From assembly GCF_022565915.1 (NCBI RefSeq), contig NZ_JAJOYX010000003.1:1-64000 (forward strand): a stretch of 64,000 nt of DNA, written 5' to 3'. This document shows positions 26,210 to 35,707 of the stretch, in pieces. Each line of letters starts with the position of its first letter. The first letter of the stretch is position 1. A program made the translations under genes and the position numbers. The notes beneath the pieces are model-generated. The model was not told the DNA's origin and did no database searches. It worked only from the letters and a program-made list of their open reading frames with translations. This DNA comes from Nesterenkonia sp. LB17 (GTDB lineage Bacteria > Actinomycetota > Actinomycetes > Actinomycetales > Micrococcaceae).

Positions 26210-29200
26210 CCTCGGCGTCCCTCCAGCTCATCGGTGTCTGCCACGGGAAGCATGCGGCTTCCGCGGGGCAGCGGGATGGCGATCAGCGCCACCAGCAGCA
26301 GGAATACGCCCAGAGTGATCAGCACCGGCAGCTGGTAGCCGCTGCGGTGATCTGCGCTGAGCTGACCCTGCAGCCCCGCACCCTGATCGGTCAGCGCCTC
26401 CGCGGGCAGCTCGAAGCGCTGCATCCAGGCGGCAGATCCATCGGAGGACTGTGCGGGCGCGTCGGTCTGCACCGCCACAGATTCGAGGTCCTGGCCGTCC
26501 CAGCTGGCTCGCCAGCCCTTCGCGTGCTCGGTGGAGAGTTCCAGTAGGTACTCGCCCTGCGGATCCAGACCCAGGCCGGCGCCGTCGTCGGCTGTGACCT
26601 GCTCCAGATCGACGTCGAGCGCCTGCGCATGGCTCGGCAGAAGCGCCTGCACCTCACCCTGGGGGTCCACGATCCGGGCCCAGCTGGTGGGAACCCCGGA
26701 GATGCCCTTCCCGGAGGGCAGCAGCGCACCCTCATCGAGCTCGGCCCGCCACAGCTCACCGCGGTCGGTCACCCCCACCGGAACGAGTCCGGCGGCGGTG
26801 TCCACGGCGTCGCTGAGCACAGCGGGTTCGTTCCGGTCGATGAGCACATAGCCCACGCCCAGCTCTGCCATCAGGTCTTCGGTCTGCAGCGCCCCGGGTG
26901 TGATCAGCGAGGCGATCAGCGAGGCCAGGCGCTCTTCGGCGGCAGAGAATCCAGTGACCGTCTGCGCTGGGCCGACGGCGTCGTCGCGGGTGCCGCCGAA
27001 CAGGTTCGGGATGCGGTCCGGCTGGGCCCACAGCGGCATGTCACCGGCGGCGACCACCGCGCGGGACTTGTCCAGCGTGCGCCCCTCCCCGGAGACCAGC
27101 TCGCCGATCACACCGGGATCAGCCGCAGAGAGCACCAGCGTGCGCAGCTGCGCGGGGCCGGTGCCCTGGTCTGCGGCCGTGGCCGGGAGCTGACGCAGCG
27201 CCCCTGCCTCGATGAGCGTCGGAGCGGCGTTGACCGCGGTCAGCGGCTGACCGGTCAGCGGCGCGTCCGGCATCATGCGCGGGCTGTAGAACAGGACCAG
27301 AGAGGCGCCGATGGCAAGCACGAGCAGCGTGGAGATCACCGGGGTGATCGTGCCGCCCACCCGGGGGAAGGCCAGCGGGAACCGGTCCAGCGATGCCATA
27401 CCGGCCGCCAGCAGGCAGAACAGCAGCACCGAGACCAGCGGTCCAGGGTTTCCGCTGATCACCGCGGTGCCGTCGGATCCTGCGGCCAGGAGCCCGACCA
27501 GCGCGGAGAGGCCGAGGGTCGCGAGCAGCAGTGTGCCCGCCACGATCGGCAGCGGCCGCGTGCGGCTGCCGGTGAAGATGCCCAACAGGGCGATGATCAG
27601 CAGCGGAAGCCCGATCAGCAGTGCGATGCGCAGGCTCCAGAAGTCCCCGGCAAGGTAGGCCGGCAGCCAGGATCCTGCGGCGCCGGCGGAGGCCAGTCCG
27701 GCGGCGGGATCGAAGGCGCGGGAGAAGCCGAGCAGCTGCTGCCACAGCGGGGCGGCGTCGGCGGTGAGCGCACGGCCCGGCTCATGGACGAGCACCGCGG
27801 CGAGGTTCTTGCCCTGCATGACGGCGGAGGCGATCATCGGGGCGGCGACGGCGAGCGAGGTCAGCGGGATCAGCCACAGCGGGCGGCCCCGGCGACCCAG
27901 GATCAGGGCGAGGGCGACCCCGACGAGCACCACCAGCGGCAGCAGCGTCGGGGACGCGGCGGTGAGCACCATCAGCAGCAGCGCAGCGCCGGTGGCGTAC
28001 TCCCAGCTTCCGGCGACACCCAGGCCGACGGCGGCGCGGCCGACCGCCCGGACGGTGGCCACCACGGCGACCGGCAGCAGGATGTGGACCAGGATCGCTC
28101 CGATGCGACCCTCCCCCACGGCGATGTGCAATGTGGGCATGGCGGTCCAGAGCAGCGCCGAGACCACCCGTCGGGAGGCCTTGGTGGACCAGAGACCCGC
28201 GGCGTACCAGGCGCTGAGCGCGCTCAGCGGCAGCGCGAGGATCAGCAGCCAGACGAGCACGGCGGATCCGTGGCCGAAGCTCAGCGCGGAGAGCGCCAGC
28301 AGCAACAGGTTGAACGGGTCCGCGGCGGAGAGCGACCCGAGGCTGTCCGCGGCCAGGAAGCTCACCGAGTGGGCGAAGACCTCCGGCAGCGAACCTGCCA
28401 GCGGGAGTGCGGCGCCGCCGGTGATCGCCTCCGCCGAGAGCAGGTCTCGGAAGGCCAGCAGGGAGGCTCCGGCCAGCGCCAGCAGCATCAGGAACAGCCC
28501 GAGTCGGTCCCCGGAGCGTCGCGAGGGCATCTCGTCGAACTCGCCGTCGGAGGCTCCGATCTCGAGCAGGGCGTCCTCGTTGTTCTCGCGCTCGCCGGTG
28601 TCATCGGGTTCTCCGTAGAACCCGGGGGTGAACCGGGTGCGCGGGACCGAGACGGTCTCAGCGGTCATCACCGAGCGTCGCTGCGCCCGGACCTCGGAGG
28701 GGCTCAGCGTCCTCCGAGCCTCGGCCTGGCGTCCGGCGCGCAGCAGCTCGGCGGCGGAGCTGATCTGTTCGTCGCGGCTGAGTCGGGCCAGGGCGGCTCT
28801 GCGGCCCTCGGTGGCGAAGCGACGCGTATGGGCGATCGCTCCCAGGCCCAGCAGGGCGCGCAGCGTGGCGAAGAACTGACCGGCGCCGGCATCGGGTGCC
28901 TTGACCACGGTCAGCCCGATCAGCCGCAGCAGCGCGGAGACCCACATGCCCAGCCAGAGGAACGGGACCGCGATCGGGGTCGCGTTGACGAGTCGGCGGC
29001 GGATCTGACTGATCCGCTGAGCGGAAGGGAGGTAGAGCGTGCCGCCGAGGCGGTGGACGGTGTCTCGGCGGGGCGGGTCCTCGCGGAGCACCCGGGCGGT
29101 GGGTTCGATGACGATGTGCGCGCCGACCTCGCGGGCGCGGCGGCAGAACTGCGCGGCGGCGTAGTCTCCGCTGAGCCCCGGGTCGAAGCCGCCGAGGTCG

Positions 29201-29952
29201 CCGAAGAGTGAGGCATGCACCAGCATGCCCTCCCCGGAGACGCCGGGGACGGCGTCGCGGCCGTCGTACTGGCCCTGGTCCAGCTCCTTGGGCTCGGTGG
29301 CGGTGAGGACCTCCGCGGAGCGGGCGCTGAAGAGGCCCGCATTGACCAGCCGTTCCGGGGTCTCGGCGGAGAGCTGCTTGGCGCCGATGACCTGGATCTG
29401 CGCGTGGTGCTCCTCGTCCTTGACGGTGAAGAGGCGCTCTTCGAGCCGCTCCAGGGCGTCGGACGTGGGGACCGTGCCGGCGGGCATGATCCAGAGCCAC
29501 TGGTGGCGCGGATTGAAACCGTCCGGCAGCTGCCGTTCGAGGCTGCGCCAGAGCTGGGTGGTCTTGGTCCCGCCCGAGCCCTTGCCTGCGGTGCTGCGTG
29601 CCTGTCGGCGGTCTTCGAGCAATCCGGATCGCAGCGAGCGCGACAGGTCCTGTACCCCGCGGTAGCTCGCTGCCGAGAGTTCGACGATGTGATCGGGCGC
29701 CCGGGACTGCGCGGCCAGCGCGTCCCGGGTCCGCTGCATTGCGGTGCTGGAAGCGCCGGGGGCGGCGTCGGGTTCGGCGTGGCCTGGAGCGGACGACAAA
29801 TCGCCGCCGTCGTTCAGGACGACGGCGGCGATGTGGGGGCCAGAGTGACCGTTGATCAGAGTGCTCTCTTTCGCAGCTTGCGCCGCTCCCGCTCGGACAG
29901 TCCGCCCCAGATGCCGAAGCGCTCGTCGTTGCCCAGCGCGTATTCCAGGCAT
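26206..29952 (-). CDS. Giant family 2 glycosyltransferase-like membrane protein
   Basis: The 1248-residue protein has an N-terminal GT2-like domain (about residues 38-290; PHIAAVVLNDGGD, then GEGMLVHASLFGDLGGFDPGL) followed by a long membrane domain with at least ten hydrophobic segments and an extracytoplasmic C-terminal part closed by one last segment. Layout and position beside WhiB and DUF5719 match actinobacterial envelope glycosyltransferases. The metal-binding aspartates expected near WLWIMPAGTVP and in the GDYAAAQFCRR segment are missing, so catalysis is doubtful. The only ordinary start codon before the first beta-strand is ATG 29952, giving a 97-bp overlap with whiB; CTG near 29860 is an alternative. 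Confidence 0.82.
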   Translation of the reverse strand: MPGIRAGQRRALRHLGRTVRAGAAQAAKESTLINGHSGPHIAAVVLNDGGDLSSAPGHAEPDAAPGASSTAMQRTRDALAAQSRAPDHIVELSAASYRGVQDLSRSLRSGLLEDRRQARSTAGKGSGGTKTTQLWRSLERQLPDGFNPRHQWLWIMPAGTVPTSDALERLEERLFTVKDEEHHAQIQVIGAKQLSAETPERLVNAGLFSARSAEVLTATEPKELDQGQYDGRDAVPGVSGEGMLVHASLFGDLGGFDPGLSGDYAAAQFCRRAREVGAHIVIEPTARVLREDPPRRDTVHRLGGTLYLPSAQRISQIRRRLVNATPIAVPFLWLGMWVSALLRLIGLTVVKAPDAGAGQFFATLRALLGLGAIAHTRRFATEGRRAALARLSRDEQISSAAELLRAGRQAEARRTLSPSEVRAQRRSVMTAETVSVPRTRFTPGFYGEPDDTGERENNEDALLEIGASDGEFDEMPSRRSGDRLGLFLMLLALAGASLLAFRDLLSAEAITGGAALPLAGSLPEVFAHSVSFLAADSLGSLSAADPFNLLLLALSALSFGHGSAVLVWLLILALPLSALSAWYAAGLWSTKASRRVVSALLWTAMPTLHIAVGEGRIGAILVHILLPVAVVATVRAVGRAAVGLGVAGSWEYATGAALLLMVLTAASPTLLPLVVLVGVALALILGRRGRPLWLIPLTSLAVAAPMIASAVMQGKNLAAVLVHEPGRALTADAAPLWQQLLGFSRAFDPAAGLASAGAAGSWLPAYLAGDFWSLRIALLIGLPLLIIALLGIFTGSRTRPLPIVAGTLLLATLGLSALVGLLAAGSDGTAVISGNPGPLVSVLLFCLLAAGMASLDRFPLAFPRVGGTITPVISTLLVLAIGASLVLFYSPRMMPDAPLTGQPLTAVNAAPTLIEAGALRQLPATAADQGTGPAQLRTLVLSAADPGVIGELVSGEGRTLDKSRAVVAAGDMPLWAQPDRIPNLFGGTRDDAVGPAQTVTGFSAAEERLASLIASLITPGALQTEDLMAELGVGYVLIDRNEPAVLSDAVDTAAGLVPVGVTDRGELWRAELDEGALLPSGKGISGVPTSWARIVDPQGEVQALLPSHAQALDVDLEQVTADDGAGLGLDPQGEYLLELSTEHAKGWRASWDGQDLESVAVQTDAPAQSSDGSAAWMQRFELPAEALTDQGAGLQGQLSADHRSGYQLPVLITLGVFLLLVALIAIPLPRGSRMLPVADTDELEGRRG

Positions 29953-30464
29953 TCCTGCTTCACGTTGCAGGCGCCGCAGACCTTCTTGGCGTCTCGCGTG
30001 GAGCCGCCCTTCTCGGGGAAGAAGGCTTCCGGGTCCGTCTGCGCGCAGAGCGCGTCGACCTGCCAGGCGAGCTCGCCCTCGATCTCATCGGTGGGAACGA
30101 GCGCGGGCAGGCCCAGCCAGGTGGTCCTGCTCGAGTCCGCGGGACGGGTCTCCGGCGCTGCGGTCTCACGGCCAGGCAGCTCGCGGGTCGGGGCCTCAGT
30201 GCGGCGGGAAGGAGCCTCACTGAGAGCGGTGACCGAAGAGCTGGTGCCGGCCGAGGCGTTCCCCACAGAGCGACGTTCGGCCTCTTCATGGGCGGCGAGG
30301 AATGCGGTGGCCTGATCCTCGAGGGTCTTGCCGTGCTCCAGCCGCTCGGCGGCCTGAGGATCAGCAGGGTCCACGAACCAATCAGCAGGAACCTCTAGAC
30401 CCGTCCTGCGCGCTATGGCCGTGGTGCCGGGCTGTTCTGTGCCCAGCCGCTCTGCGTTCCCCAT
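29856..30464 (-). CDS. WhiB family iron-sulfur regulator with N-terminal extension
   Basis: The 202-residue protein ends in a WhiB domain (about residues 128-202). Four cysteines for a [4Fe-4S] cluster are seen in ALCAQTD, VCGAC and QECLEYAL, followed by the GIWGG turn and a basic C-terminal tail (SERERRKLRKRAL). WhiB proteins bind sigma factor and DNA and control division and stress genes; neighbours suggest the WhiB2/WhmD type. The N-terminal ~125 residues are unusual, since most family members are 80-130 long; part of it is Thr/Ser/Glu-rich. ATG 30464 has GGGAGG 6 nt upstream. A strong promoter lies at 30506-30535. Confidence 0.9.
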   Translation of the reverse strand: MGNAERLGTEQPGTTAIARRTGLEVPADWFVDPADPQAAERLEHGKTLEDQATAFLAAHEEAERRSVGNASAGTSSSVTALSEAPSRRTEAPTRELPGRETAAPETRPADSSRTTWLGLPALVPTDEIEGELAWQVDALCAQTDPEAFFPEKGGSTRDAKKVCGACNVKQECLEYALGNDERFGIWGGLSERERRKLRKRAL

Positions 30465-30505
30465 CAAAGGGCCTCCCGAGGTTGATCATGCGTGTACTGC
30501 TCCTA

Positions 30506-30535
30506 ATTACACTGGCGTAAGTAATGATCCGTCAA
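30506..30535 (-). promoter_or_regulatory. Promoter of the whiB gene
   Basis: On the minus strand TTGACG (30530-30535) and TGTAAT (30506-30511) are 18 nt apart. The predicted start gives a ~35-nt leader before ATG 30464. Confidence 0.65.
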
Positions 30536-30539
30536 GTGA

Positions 30540-30553
30540 GCGACTTAAGTCGC
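30540..30553. promoter_or_regulatory. Perfect palindrome between whiB and the TIGR03089 gene
   Basis: GCGACTTAAGTCGC is a perfect 14-bp palindrome lying 5 bp upstream of the whiB -35 box and 90 bp before the divergent TIGR03089 start. The position suits an activator or shared operator site. Ligand unknown. Confidence 0.5.
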
Positions 30554-30642
30554 CACTATCAGACCGTCAACCCCTCGATCACGCCCGACACGCCGTCAAA
30601 AATAAGCTTGCCGCGAGGCGTGGCGGGCCCAGGAGAGAAACT

Positions 30643-31467
30643 ATGACCCCGCTCACACTCGGCGGCTCGACCGCCCGGCCGCCCCAGACGTTCCCTGCCC
30701 TGCTGGACCTGCTCGAGTCTCGTCCACAGCCCGCGCTGATCTGGTATGGAGCAGGCGAGGACCAGGAACGCGTGGAGCTCTCCGGGCGGGTGCTGCAGAA
30801 CTGGACGGTCAAGCTGATCGGCCTCTTCAGCCAGGAATGTGAGATCGATGAAGGCGCCGCCGTATTGGTCGACGCCGCACCTCACTGGAAGGCCACCGCC
30901 GTCCTGCTGGCCGCAGGAGCCTTGGGCTGGAGGGCCACCCTGGTTGCGCTGGGAGCCGCGCAGAACGACGACGACGCCCGCGCAGCCACTGCCTCGGCGC
31001 TGGAGCCGGGGTTGATCCTCACCGACCGGCCCGGCGACTGGACCGGCGCGGGCCCGTTGGCGCATGCTCTCGGGGATGCGGAACTCGCGGCGCTCTCCCC
31101 CGGCCTGCTGGATGCGTCCTTCGAGGAGGCCACCGGGCAGCGACTTCCGGCCTGGGCGCTGGACATCTCCGCCGAGGTCCGTCAGCATCCGGACCAGCTG
31201 CCGGCTCCGCTGCCGCCGCTCGAGCTGCCCGGGGCGGACGCAGGGGCCGGGGCGGGCCGCAGTGTGGGCGGTGGGCTCGTCGTCGTCGGTGAACCGACCG
31301 AGGTTAACCTGAAGGACTGGGGACTGGTGCGCTGGGGCGGCGGCGACCTGTTCGCTCGGATGCTTGCAGCCTGGGCGCAGAGCCGCCCGGTGGTGCTGTT
31401 CCAGGGTGATCCCGCCGCGCAGCCGAAGGCCTGGGAACAGATGCTGCGCAATGAGGGGATCCGCTGA
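30643..31467 (+). CDS. TIGR03089 family protein
   Basis: The 274-residue protein matches TIGR03089, a conserved actinobacterial family distantly related to AMP-forming enzymes. Visible hallmarks are FPALLDLLESRPQPALIWYG, ERVELSGRVLQNWTVKLIG and a GAAVLVDAAPHWKATAVLLA segment, which recalls the N-terminal lobe of acyl-CoA synthetases without the AMP-binding motif. Function unknown. ATG 30643 is chosen because AGGAGA lies just upstream; the open frame continues upstream into the promoter region without conservation. It is divergent from whiB. Confidence 0.87.
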   Translation: MTPLTLGGSTARPPQTFPALLDLLESRPQPALIWYGAGEDQERVELSGRVLQNWTVKLIGLFSQECEIDEGAAVLVDAAPHWKATAVLLAAGALGWRATLVALGAAQNDDDARAATASALEPGLILTDRPGDWTGAGPLAHALGDAELAALSPGLLDASFEEATGQRLPAWALDISAEVRQHPDQLPAPLPPLELPGADAGAGAGRSVGGGLVVVGEPTEVNLKDWGLVRWGGGDLFARMLAAWAQSRPVVLFQGDPAAQPKAWEQMLRNEGIR

Positions 31468-31590
31468 CAGCGGCTCCCCTCACCCACTCGATTCCCGCGG
31501 CGATGCCCGTCCCATCCCTGCGGCGGAGACGGGTGGAATGACCCGGGGATTCGACAGCTGTCCGACTGTGGAGCTGCTCAGCCCGCTGGC

Positions 31591-32103
31591 TCAGCGGGAG
31601 GTGACCTCGGCGGCGTCGGCGGCTGGATCTTGTTCAGTGGGCAGCTCCGCGAGACCCGAGCGGTCGGTGGTGAAGACCCAGTACTTGTAGGCGAAGAAGC
31701 GGAATACGGTGGCCAGCACCAGGCCGATCACGTTGCCGGCGATGAAGACCTCGCTCACCGAATCCATGCCCAGGACGTACTTCGCGATGCCCACGCAGCC
31801 GGTCTGGATGCCCAGGCCGATCGCGTTCATCAGCAGGAACATCACCAGCTCGCGGGTCTTGCCGGTGGAGCGCTTGTGCCGGAAGGTCCAGTAGCGGTTC
31901 GCCATCCAGGAGAAGAGCGTGGCGACGACGCCGGCGACGACCTTGGCCTTGAGCTGCGAGTCATCCATGGGGCCGCTGATCAGCCAGAGGAAGATCGCGG
32001 AGTCGATGATGAAGGCGACGCCGCCCACGGCGCCGAACTTCGCGACCTCGCGCCAGAGTCTGAGGACGAGGGTTTCGATGCGCCGGTACAGCTTGGGGAT
32101 CAT
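31591..32103 (-). CDS. GtrA family membrane protein
   Basis: This 170-residue protein has four hydrophobic segments and GtrA/DPMS motifs: KFGAVGGVAFIIDSAIFLWL (segment 1), FSWMANRYWTFRHK (after segment 2) and FRFFAYKYWVF near the end. GtrA proteins are thought to help flip undecaprenyl-linked sugars in envelope glycan synthesis. It follows manA by 10 bp in the same direction, so the two are probably co-transcribed and serve mannose-derived glycans. Confidence 0.9.
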   Translation of the reverse strand: MIPKLYRRIETLVLRLWREVAKFGAVGGVAFIIDSAIFLWLISGPMDDSQLKAKVVAGVVATLFSWMANRYWTFRHKRSTGKTRELVMFLLMNAIGLGIQTGCVGIAKYVLGMDSVSEVFIAGNVIGLVLATVFRFFAYKYWVFTTDRSGLAELPTEQDPAADAAEVTSR

Positions 32104-32113
32104 GGGAATAGTC

Positions 32114-33436
32114 CTACAGGTCTTGGCTGGCGAAGGTGGTGCTGGCCAGGAAGGCCTGGGCGTGAGCGGATGCGCTCAGCCGGTGGCCGGCGATTGCCGG
32201 CAGGAAGGCGGATTCGCCCGGAGTAAGGGTGAGCATACGAGGCGTTCCTGGGGCTGCGGTGAGTTCTTCACCGGCGGCATCCTCGCTCGAGGCCGCGTCG
32301 GGAGCGTGCAGCGTGAACGTTCCCGCGGTGCAGAGCACGATACCGGGACCGAGCCGATCCAGCACCGTCTCGCCTGGGAACTCGATCAGCTCCAGCTGGA
32401 ACTCCTCGAACGGAGCCTGGTACTGGGTCCGGCGCGGAGCGGGCCCAGACTCCTGCACCGGACAGTGTGGGACCGGGAGCACGCCGAAGTCGGTGACGCT
32501 GAGCAGTTCATCGACGGCAAGGGGCTTGCTGGTCAGTCCGCCGCGCAGCACGTTGTCAGAGTTGCCCATCAGCTCCACTCCCACCCCGTGCAGATAGGCG
32601 TGAAGATTGCCGGCCGGGAGGTAGATCGACTCTCCGGGCTGAAGCCTGACGCGGTTCAGCAGCAACGTGACGAAGACGCCGGGATCTGCGGGAAACGCCG
32701 CGCTGACGTGGGCAAGCATCTCGCGCGTGCCTGGGTCCAGCGCATCGCGGAGGGCGGCCCTGCCGTGCCCGTCAGGCAGGTCGGCCCGACCCAGGAACCT
32801 GTGCAGCTCTTCCGCGGCAGCCTGGGTCGCGTCGCGTCCGCTGCGCAGCAGATGCTCGAGCGCTCCTGCGTAGTCCTGCGCCGCCACGAAGTCGTGGAGC
32901 CGGTCCAGAAGCGCGGGCAGCTGCTGGTCGTCTGCCGGGCGTTCGACACCGGCAACGGCCGAGCTGAGCGATGTCAGCGCCGCTGCGGCCTTCGCGTGGG
33001 GCCGGAATCCGCACAGCGCGGAGAACTCCGTCAGTGCGACGATCAGCTCAGGTTTGGCGTTGGGGTCCTTATAGCTGCGATGCGGGGCGTCGAGCGCGAT
33101 TCCCGCCGCCTCCTCCGCTGCGAAGCCACGCCGGGCCCGGTCCGCGGTGGGGTGGGACTGGATCGAGAGCGGATGCTCGGCGGCGAGGACCTTGAGCAGG
33201 AAGGGGAAGCTTCCCGGAGCCTGGTCGGAGCCTCGCAGGTAGTCCGGGAGCGAGGTGACCTCGACCGGCTGCCGCACAGACTCAGGGGCCAGCTGCAGGG
33301 AGGAGGGGTCTCCAGGGTGAGCACCCATCCAGATCTCCGCCCGTGGGGTCGCCGAAGCGGCCCAGCCGAAGAGCTCGCTGAACGCGGTGGTGGAACCCCA
33401 CGCATACTCGCGGACGGGGTTGATCATCATGAACAT
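32114..33436 (-). CDS. manA: Mannose-6-phosphate isomerase, class I
   Basis: The 440-residue zinc enzyme interconverts fructose 6-phosphate and mannose 6-phosphate and feeds GDP-mannose synthesis. Family motifs are NPVREYAWGS at the N-terminus, the zinc site region LSIQSHPTADRARRGF, YKDPNAKPELIVALTEFSALCGFRP, and LPAGNLHAYLHGVGVELMGNSDNVLRGGLT. TAAGGT lies 7 nt before the ATG with no ribosome site, so the mRNA is likely leaderless. No phosphomannomutase gene (manB), often adjacent in relatives, is present in this window. Confidence 0.95.
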   Translation of the reverse strand: MFMMINPVREYAWGSTTAFSELFGWAASATPRAEIWMGAHPGDPSSLQLAPESVRQPVEVTSLPDYLRGSDQAPGSFPFLLKVLAAEHPLSIQSHPTADRARRGFAAEEAAGIALDAPHRSYKDPNAKPELIVALTEFSALCGFRPHAKAAAALTSLSSAVAGVERPADDQQLPALLDRLHDFVAAQDYAGALEHLLRSGRDATQAAAEELHRFLGRADLPDGHGRAALRDALDPGTREMLAHVSAAFPADPGVFVTLLLNRVRLQPGESIYLPAGNLHAYLHGVGVELMGNSDNVLRGGLTSKPLAVDELLSVTDFGVLPVPHCPVQESGPAPRRTQYQAPFEEFQLELIEFPGETVLDRLGPGIVLCTAGTFTLHAPDAASSEDAAGEELTAAPGTPRMLTLTPGESAFLPAIAGHRLSASAHAQAFLASTTFASQDL

Positions 33437-33455
33437 CGGGAGAACCTTATCAGCC

Positions 33456-35093
33456 CTATTTCACCGGGTCACAGCGGTAATTCGAGGAGGCGGCCTCCTC
33501 CAGCACTGCGGTCTGACCGTTCAGCTGAGCCTCGACCAGGTACTCCCGGGTCAGTTCAGAGCCGTCTGGCTGAGTGGGCGGCGGAGTGGAGTCGATCGGG
33601 GGTTCGTCGTCTTCCACGGCGTCGGCGGCCTGCTGCGTGGCCTGCGGTGTCGTGAGCGTCACACCCAGCGCACCCGAGTGTGCGGGCAGGAACCCTGCGG
33701 ATCCGAAGAGGCCTCCGCCGCTCTGGTGCTCCTCATTGGCGATGAGCTCATCCACCCGGCGCTGGATCTGCTCGAAGTCCGGGTAGGTCGAGAACATGTC
33801 ACCGGAGGCGCCGAAGTCCGGGGCCCCGAGCACCAGTCGCTGCGGAGTCTGGCCCTGCGCGTCGACAGCCAGGTCCAGGAAGGAGCCCAGCTGGGACTGC
33901 GGCAGGTTGGTCTCCACCACGTTCTCTCCGGCCTGCGTGATCTCGCTGAAGCGCGAGAGCAGCGTCTGCGGGTTGAACTGGGACATCATCGCCTGCTGGA
34001 TGCACTGTTGACGCTGGATCCGGTTGTAGTCGGAGCTGAAGGTGCGCGATCGCGCGTAGGCCAGTGCCTCCTGGCCAGAGAACTCGTACACCCCGGGGGC
34101 CCACCAGTTGTCGCCCCAGCTGCCATCGGGCATCGGGCCGCGGTAAGGCACCCAGCCGCCGGAGTTCACGCTCACCCCGCCCATGGCGTCGATGAGGTCC
34201 TCGAAGCCGCCCATGTCCACCATCACGTAGCCGGAGACCTCCAGGTTCAGGCTGCCGGAGACCGCGTCCATCATGGCCTCGGCACCGGGATCCTCGGCCT
34301 CGGGATAGAGGTCCTGATGGTTCTCCATCACATCGGTGTAGAGGAAGTTGATGATGCACTCGTCGCCGCAGTCATAGCCTGTCGGGTAGACGGCGTTCAA
34401 CGGGGAGTCCTCGTTGAACTGGGCGTTCTGGAAGTTGCGCGGAATCGAGAAGATGATGGTCTCCGCGGAGTCCTCGTTGACGCTGACCACGTGGATGGAG
34501 TCTGGCCGAAGTCCCTCGCGTCCCTCGCCGGCGTCGGCGCCTATGAGCAGAAAGTTATATCGACCGTCCACGGCGTCGATGCCGGGCCCGGCGGCGAAGA
34601 TCCCGCCGAGAGCCGCACGGCCCTCGTTGACCAGCTTGGCGCCGTAGCCCAGCGTTCCGGAGGTCACGGTCATCAGCACCACCAGCACGACGACGACGAT
34701 CGGCTTCAGTCGCGGCGCCAGGGAGGTGAAGTGGAGCAGCCTGAAGGTGTCCAGCCAGAGGATCAGCCAGCCGATCGCCAGCGCGCCCAGCACCACGGCG
34801 CTGAGCCAGAGCATGAACGGCTGGGTCAGCAGAGAGAGCACGACCCCTCGCATGGTGAGGAACATCAGTCCCAGCAGCAGTGCGGAGAACCAGCAGGCGA
34901 CCGTCACCGCCAGGGCGGCGCGGCCGAGCTTCTTGGAGCCTGCGGCGACCTGGGCGGCGCCGGGGATGAAGAGGGTCAGCGCCAGGAGCATGAGGGCGCG
35001 ACGGGTGCGGTCGGTCGCGGAACCACGCTGCGGGCTGCGGATCACATCCGGTTCGCTGTTGAACCGGTGGTAGCTGATGGCGGAGTCGGTCAT
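33456..35093 (-). CDS. LCP (LytR-CpsA-Psr) family cell-wall ligase
   Basis: The 545-residue membrane protein has four N-terminal hydrophobic segments (about residues 30-130) and an extracytoplasmic LCP domain (about 165-440). Typical residues are seen in [26 protein letters not shown] and [24 protein letters not shown], whose Arg and Asp residues bind the lipid pyrophosphate and metal. LCP enzymes attach glycopolymers to peptidoglycan, in related bacteria teichoic acids or arabinogalactan. A Pro/Thr/Gln-rich tail follows. The start overlaps the purE stop by 4 bp. Confidence 0.93.
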   Translation of the reverse strand: MTDSAISYHRFNSEPDVIRSPQRGSATDRTRRALMLLALTLFIPGAAQVAAGSKKLGRAALAVTVACWFSALLLGLMFLTMRGVVLSLLTQPFMLWLSAVVLGALAIGWLILWLDTFRLLHFTSLAPRLKPIVVVVLVVLMTVTSGTLGYGAKLVNEGRAALGGIFAAGPGIDAVDGRYNFLLIGADAGEGREGLRPDSIHVVSVNEDSAETIIFSIPRNFQNAQFNEDSPLNAVYPTGYDCGDECIINFLYTDVMENHQDLYPEAEDPGAEAMMDAVSGSLNLEVSGYVMVDMGGFEDLIDAMGGVSVNSGGWVPYRGPMPDGSWGDNWWAPGVYEFSGQEALAYARSRTFSSDYNRIQRQQCIQQAMMSQFNPQTLLSRFSEITQAGENVVETNLPQSQLGSFLDLAVDAQGQTPQRLVLGAPDFGASGDMFSTYPDFEQIQRRVDELIANEEHQSGGGLFGSAGFLPAHSGALGVTLTTPQATQQAADAVEDDEPPIDSTPPPTQPDGSELTREYLVEAQLNGQTAVLEEAASSNYRCDPVK

Positions 35094-35707
35094 CGTGTCC
35101 GGTACGTCTCCAGCTCGGCGGCTTCTTCGCGCAGCGCGGCACCCTTCGCGTGGGCCTCAGCCGCCAGCGTCTTCTGGAAGTCGAGCAGCTTCTCGCGCAG
35201 CTGTGCGGCCTGGGCCGAGTCCCCGGCAGCCAGAGTGCGCACGGCGAGCAGCCCCGCATTGCGGGCGCCGCCGACGGAGACGGTGGCCACCGGGACCCCG
35301 GCGGGCATCTGCACGATGCTCAGGAGTGAATCCATGCCGTCGAGGTGCTTCAGCGGCACCGGAACGCCGATCACCGGCAGCGGGGTGACCGAGGCGAGCA
35401 TGCCGGGCAGATGGGCGGCTCCCCCAGCACCGGCGATGATGACCCGGATCCCGCGCTCGTGCGCGGTCTTGCCGTAGCTGATCATCTCTTCGGCCATCCG
35501 GTGGGCCGAGACGACGTCGGCTTCGAAGGTGATGCCGAACTCGTCCAGCGCCTGCGCGGCGGCCTTCATGACCGGCCAGTCGGAGTTCGACCCCATGACG
35601 AGGCTCACCTGGGCGGCGACGGGGGCGCCGGACTGGGCCTGGGCTTCCCCTGGCCTCGCATCGGTGGGGTGGTTCTCGGTGGGGTGGTTCTCGGTGGTCT
35701 GGCTCAT
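35090..35707 (-). CDS. purE: N5-carboxyaminoimidazole ribonucleotide mutase
   Basis: The 205-residue enzyme is PurE class I, which converts N5-CAIR to CAIR in purine synthesis. The core begins [16 protein letters not shown] and includes SAHRMAEEM and [27 protein letters not shown], the substrate phosphate loop and the active-site His. About 35 N-terminal residues with an [11 protein letters not shown] repeat and ~20 C-terminal residues extend the usual ~160-residue enzyme. It overlaps purK and the LCP gene by 4 bp each, so the three form one operon. Confidence 0.96.
   Translation of the reverse strand: MSQTTENHPTENHPTDARPGEAQAQSGAPVAAQVSLVMGSNSDWPVMKAAAQALDEFGITFEADVVSAHRMAEEMISYGKTAHERGIRVIIAGAGGAAHLPGMLASVTPLPVIGVPVPLKHLDGMDSLLSIVQMPAGVPVATVSVGGARNAGLLAVRTLAAGDSAQAAQLREKLLDFQKTLAAEAHAKGAALREEAAELETYRTR

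Noticed and set aside
26629-29211. 860-codon plus-strand open frame
   Set aside because: Antisense to the GT2-type gene. Gln/Gly/Arg-rich, the usual product of a GC-rich complement.
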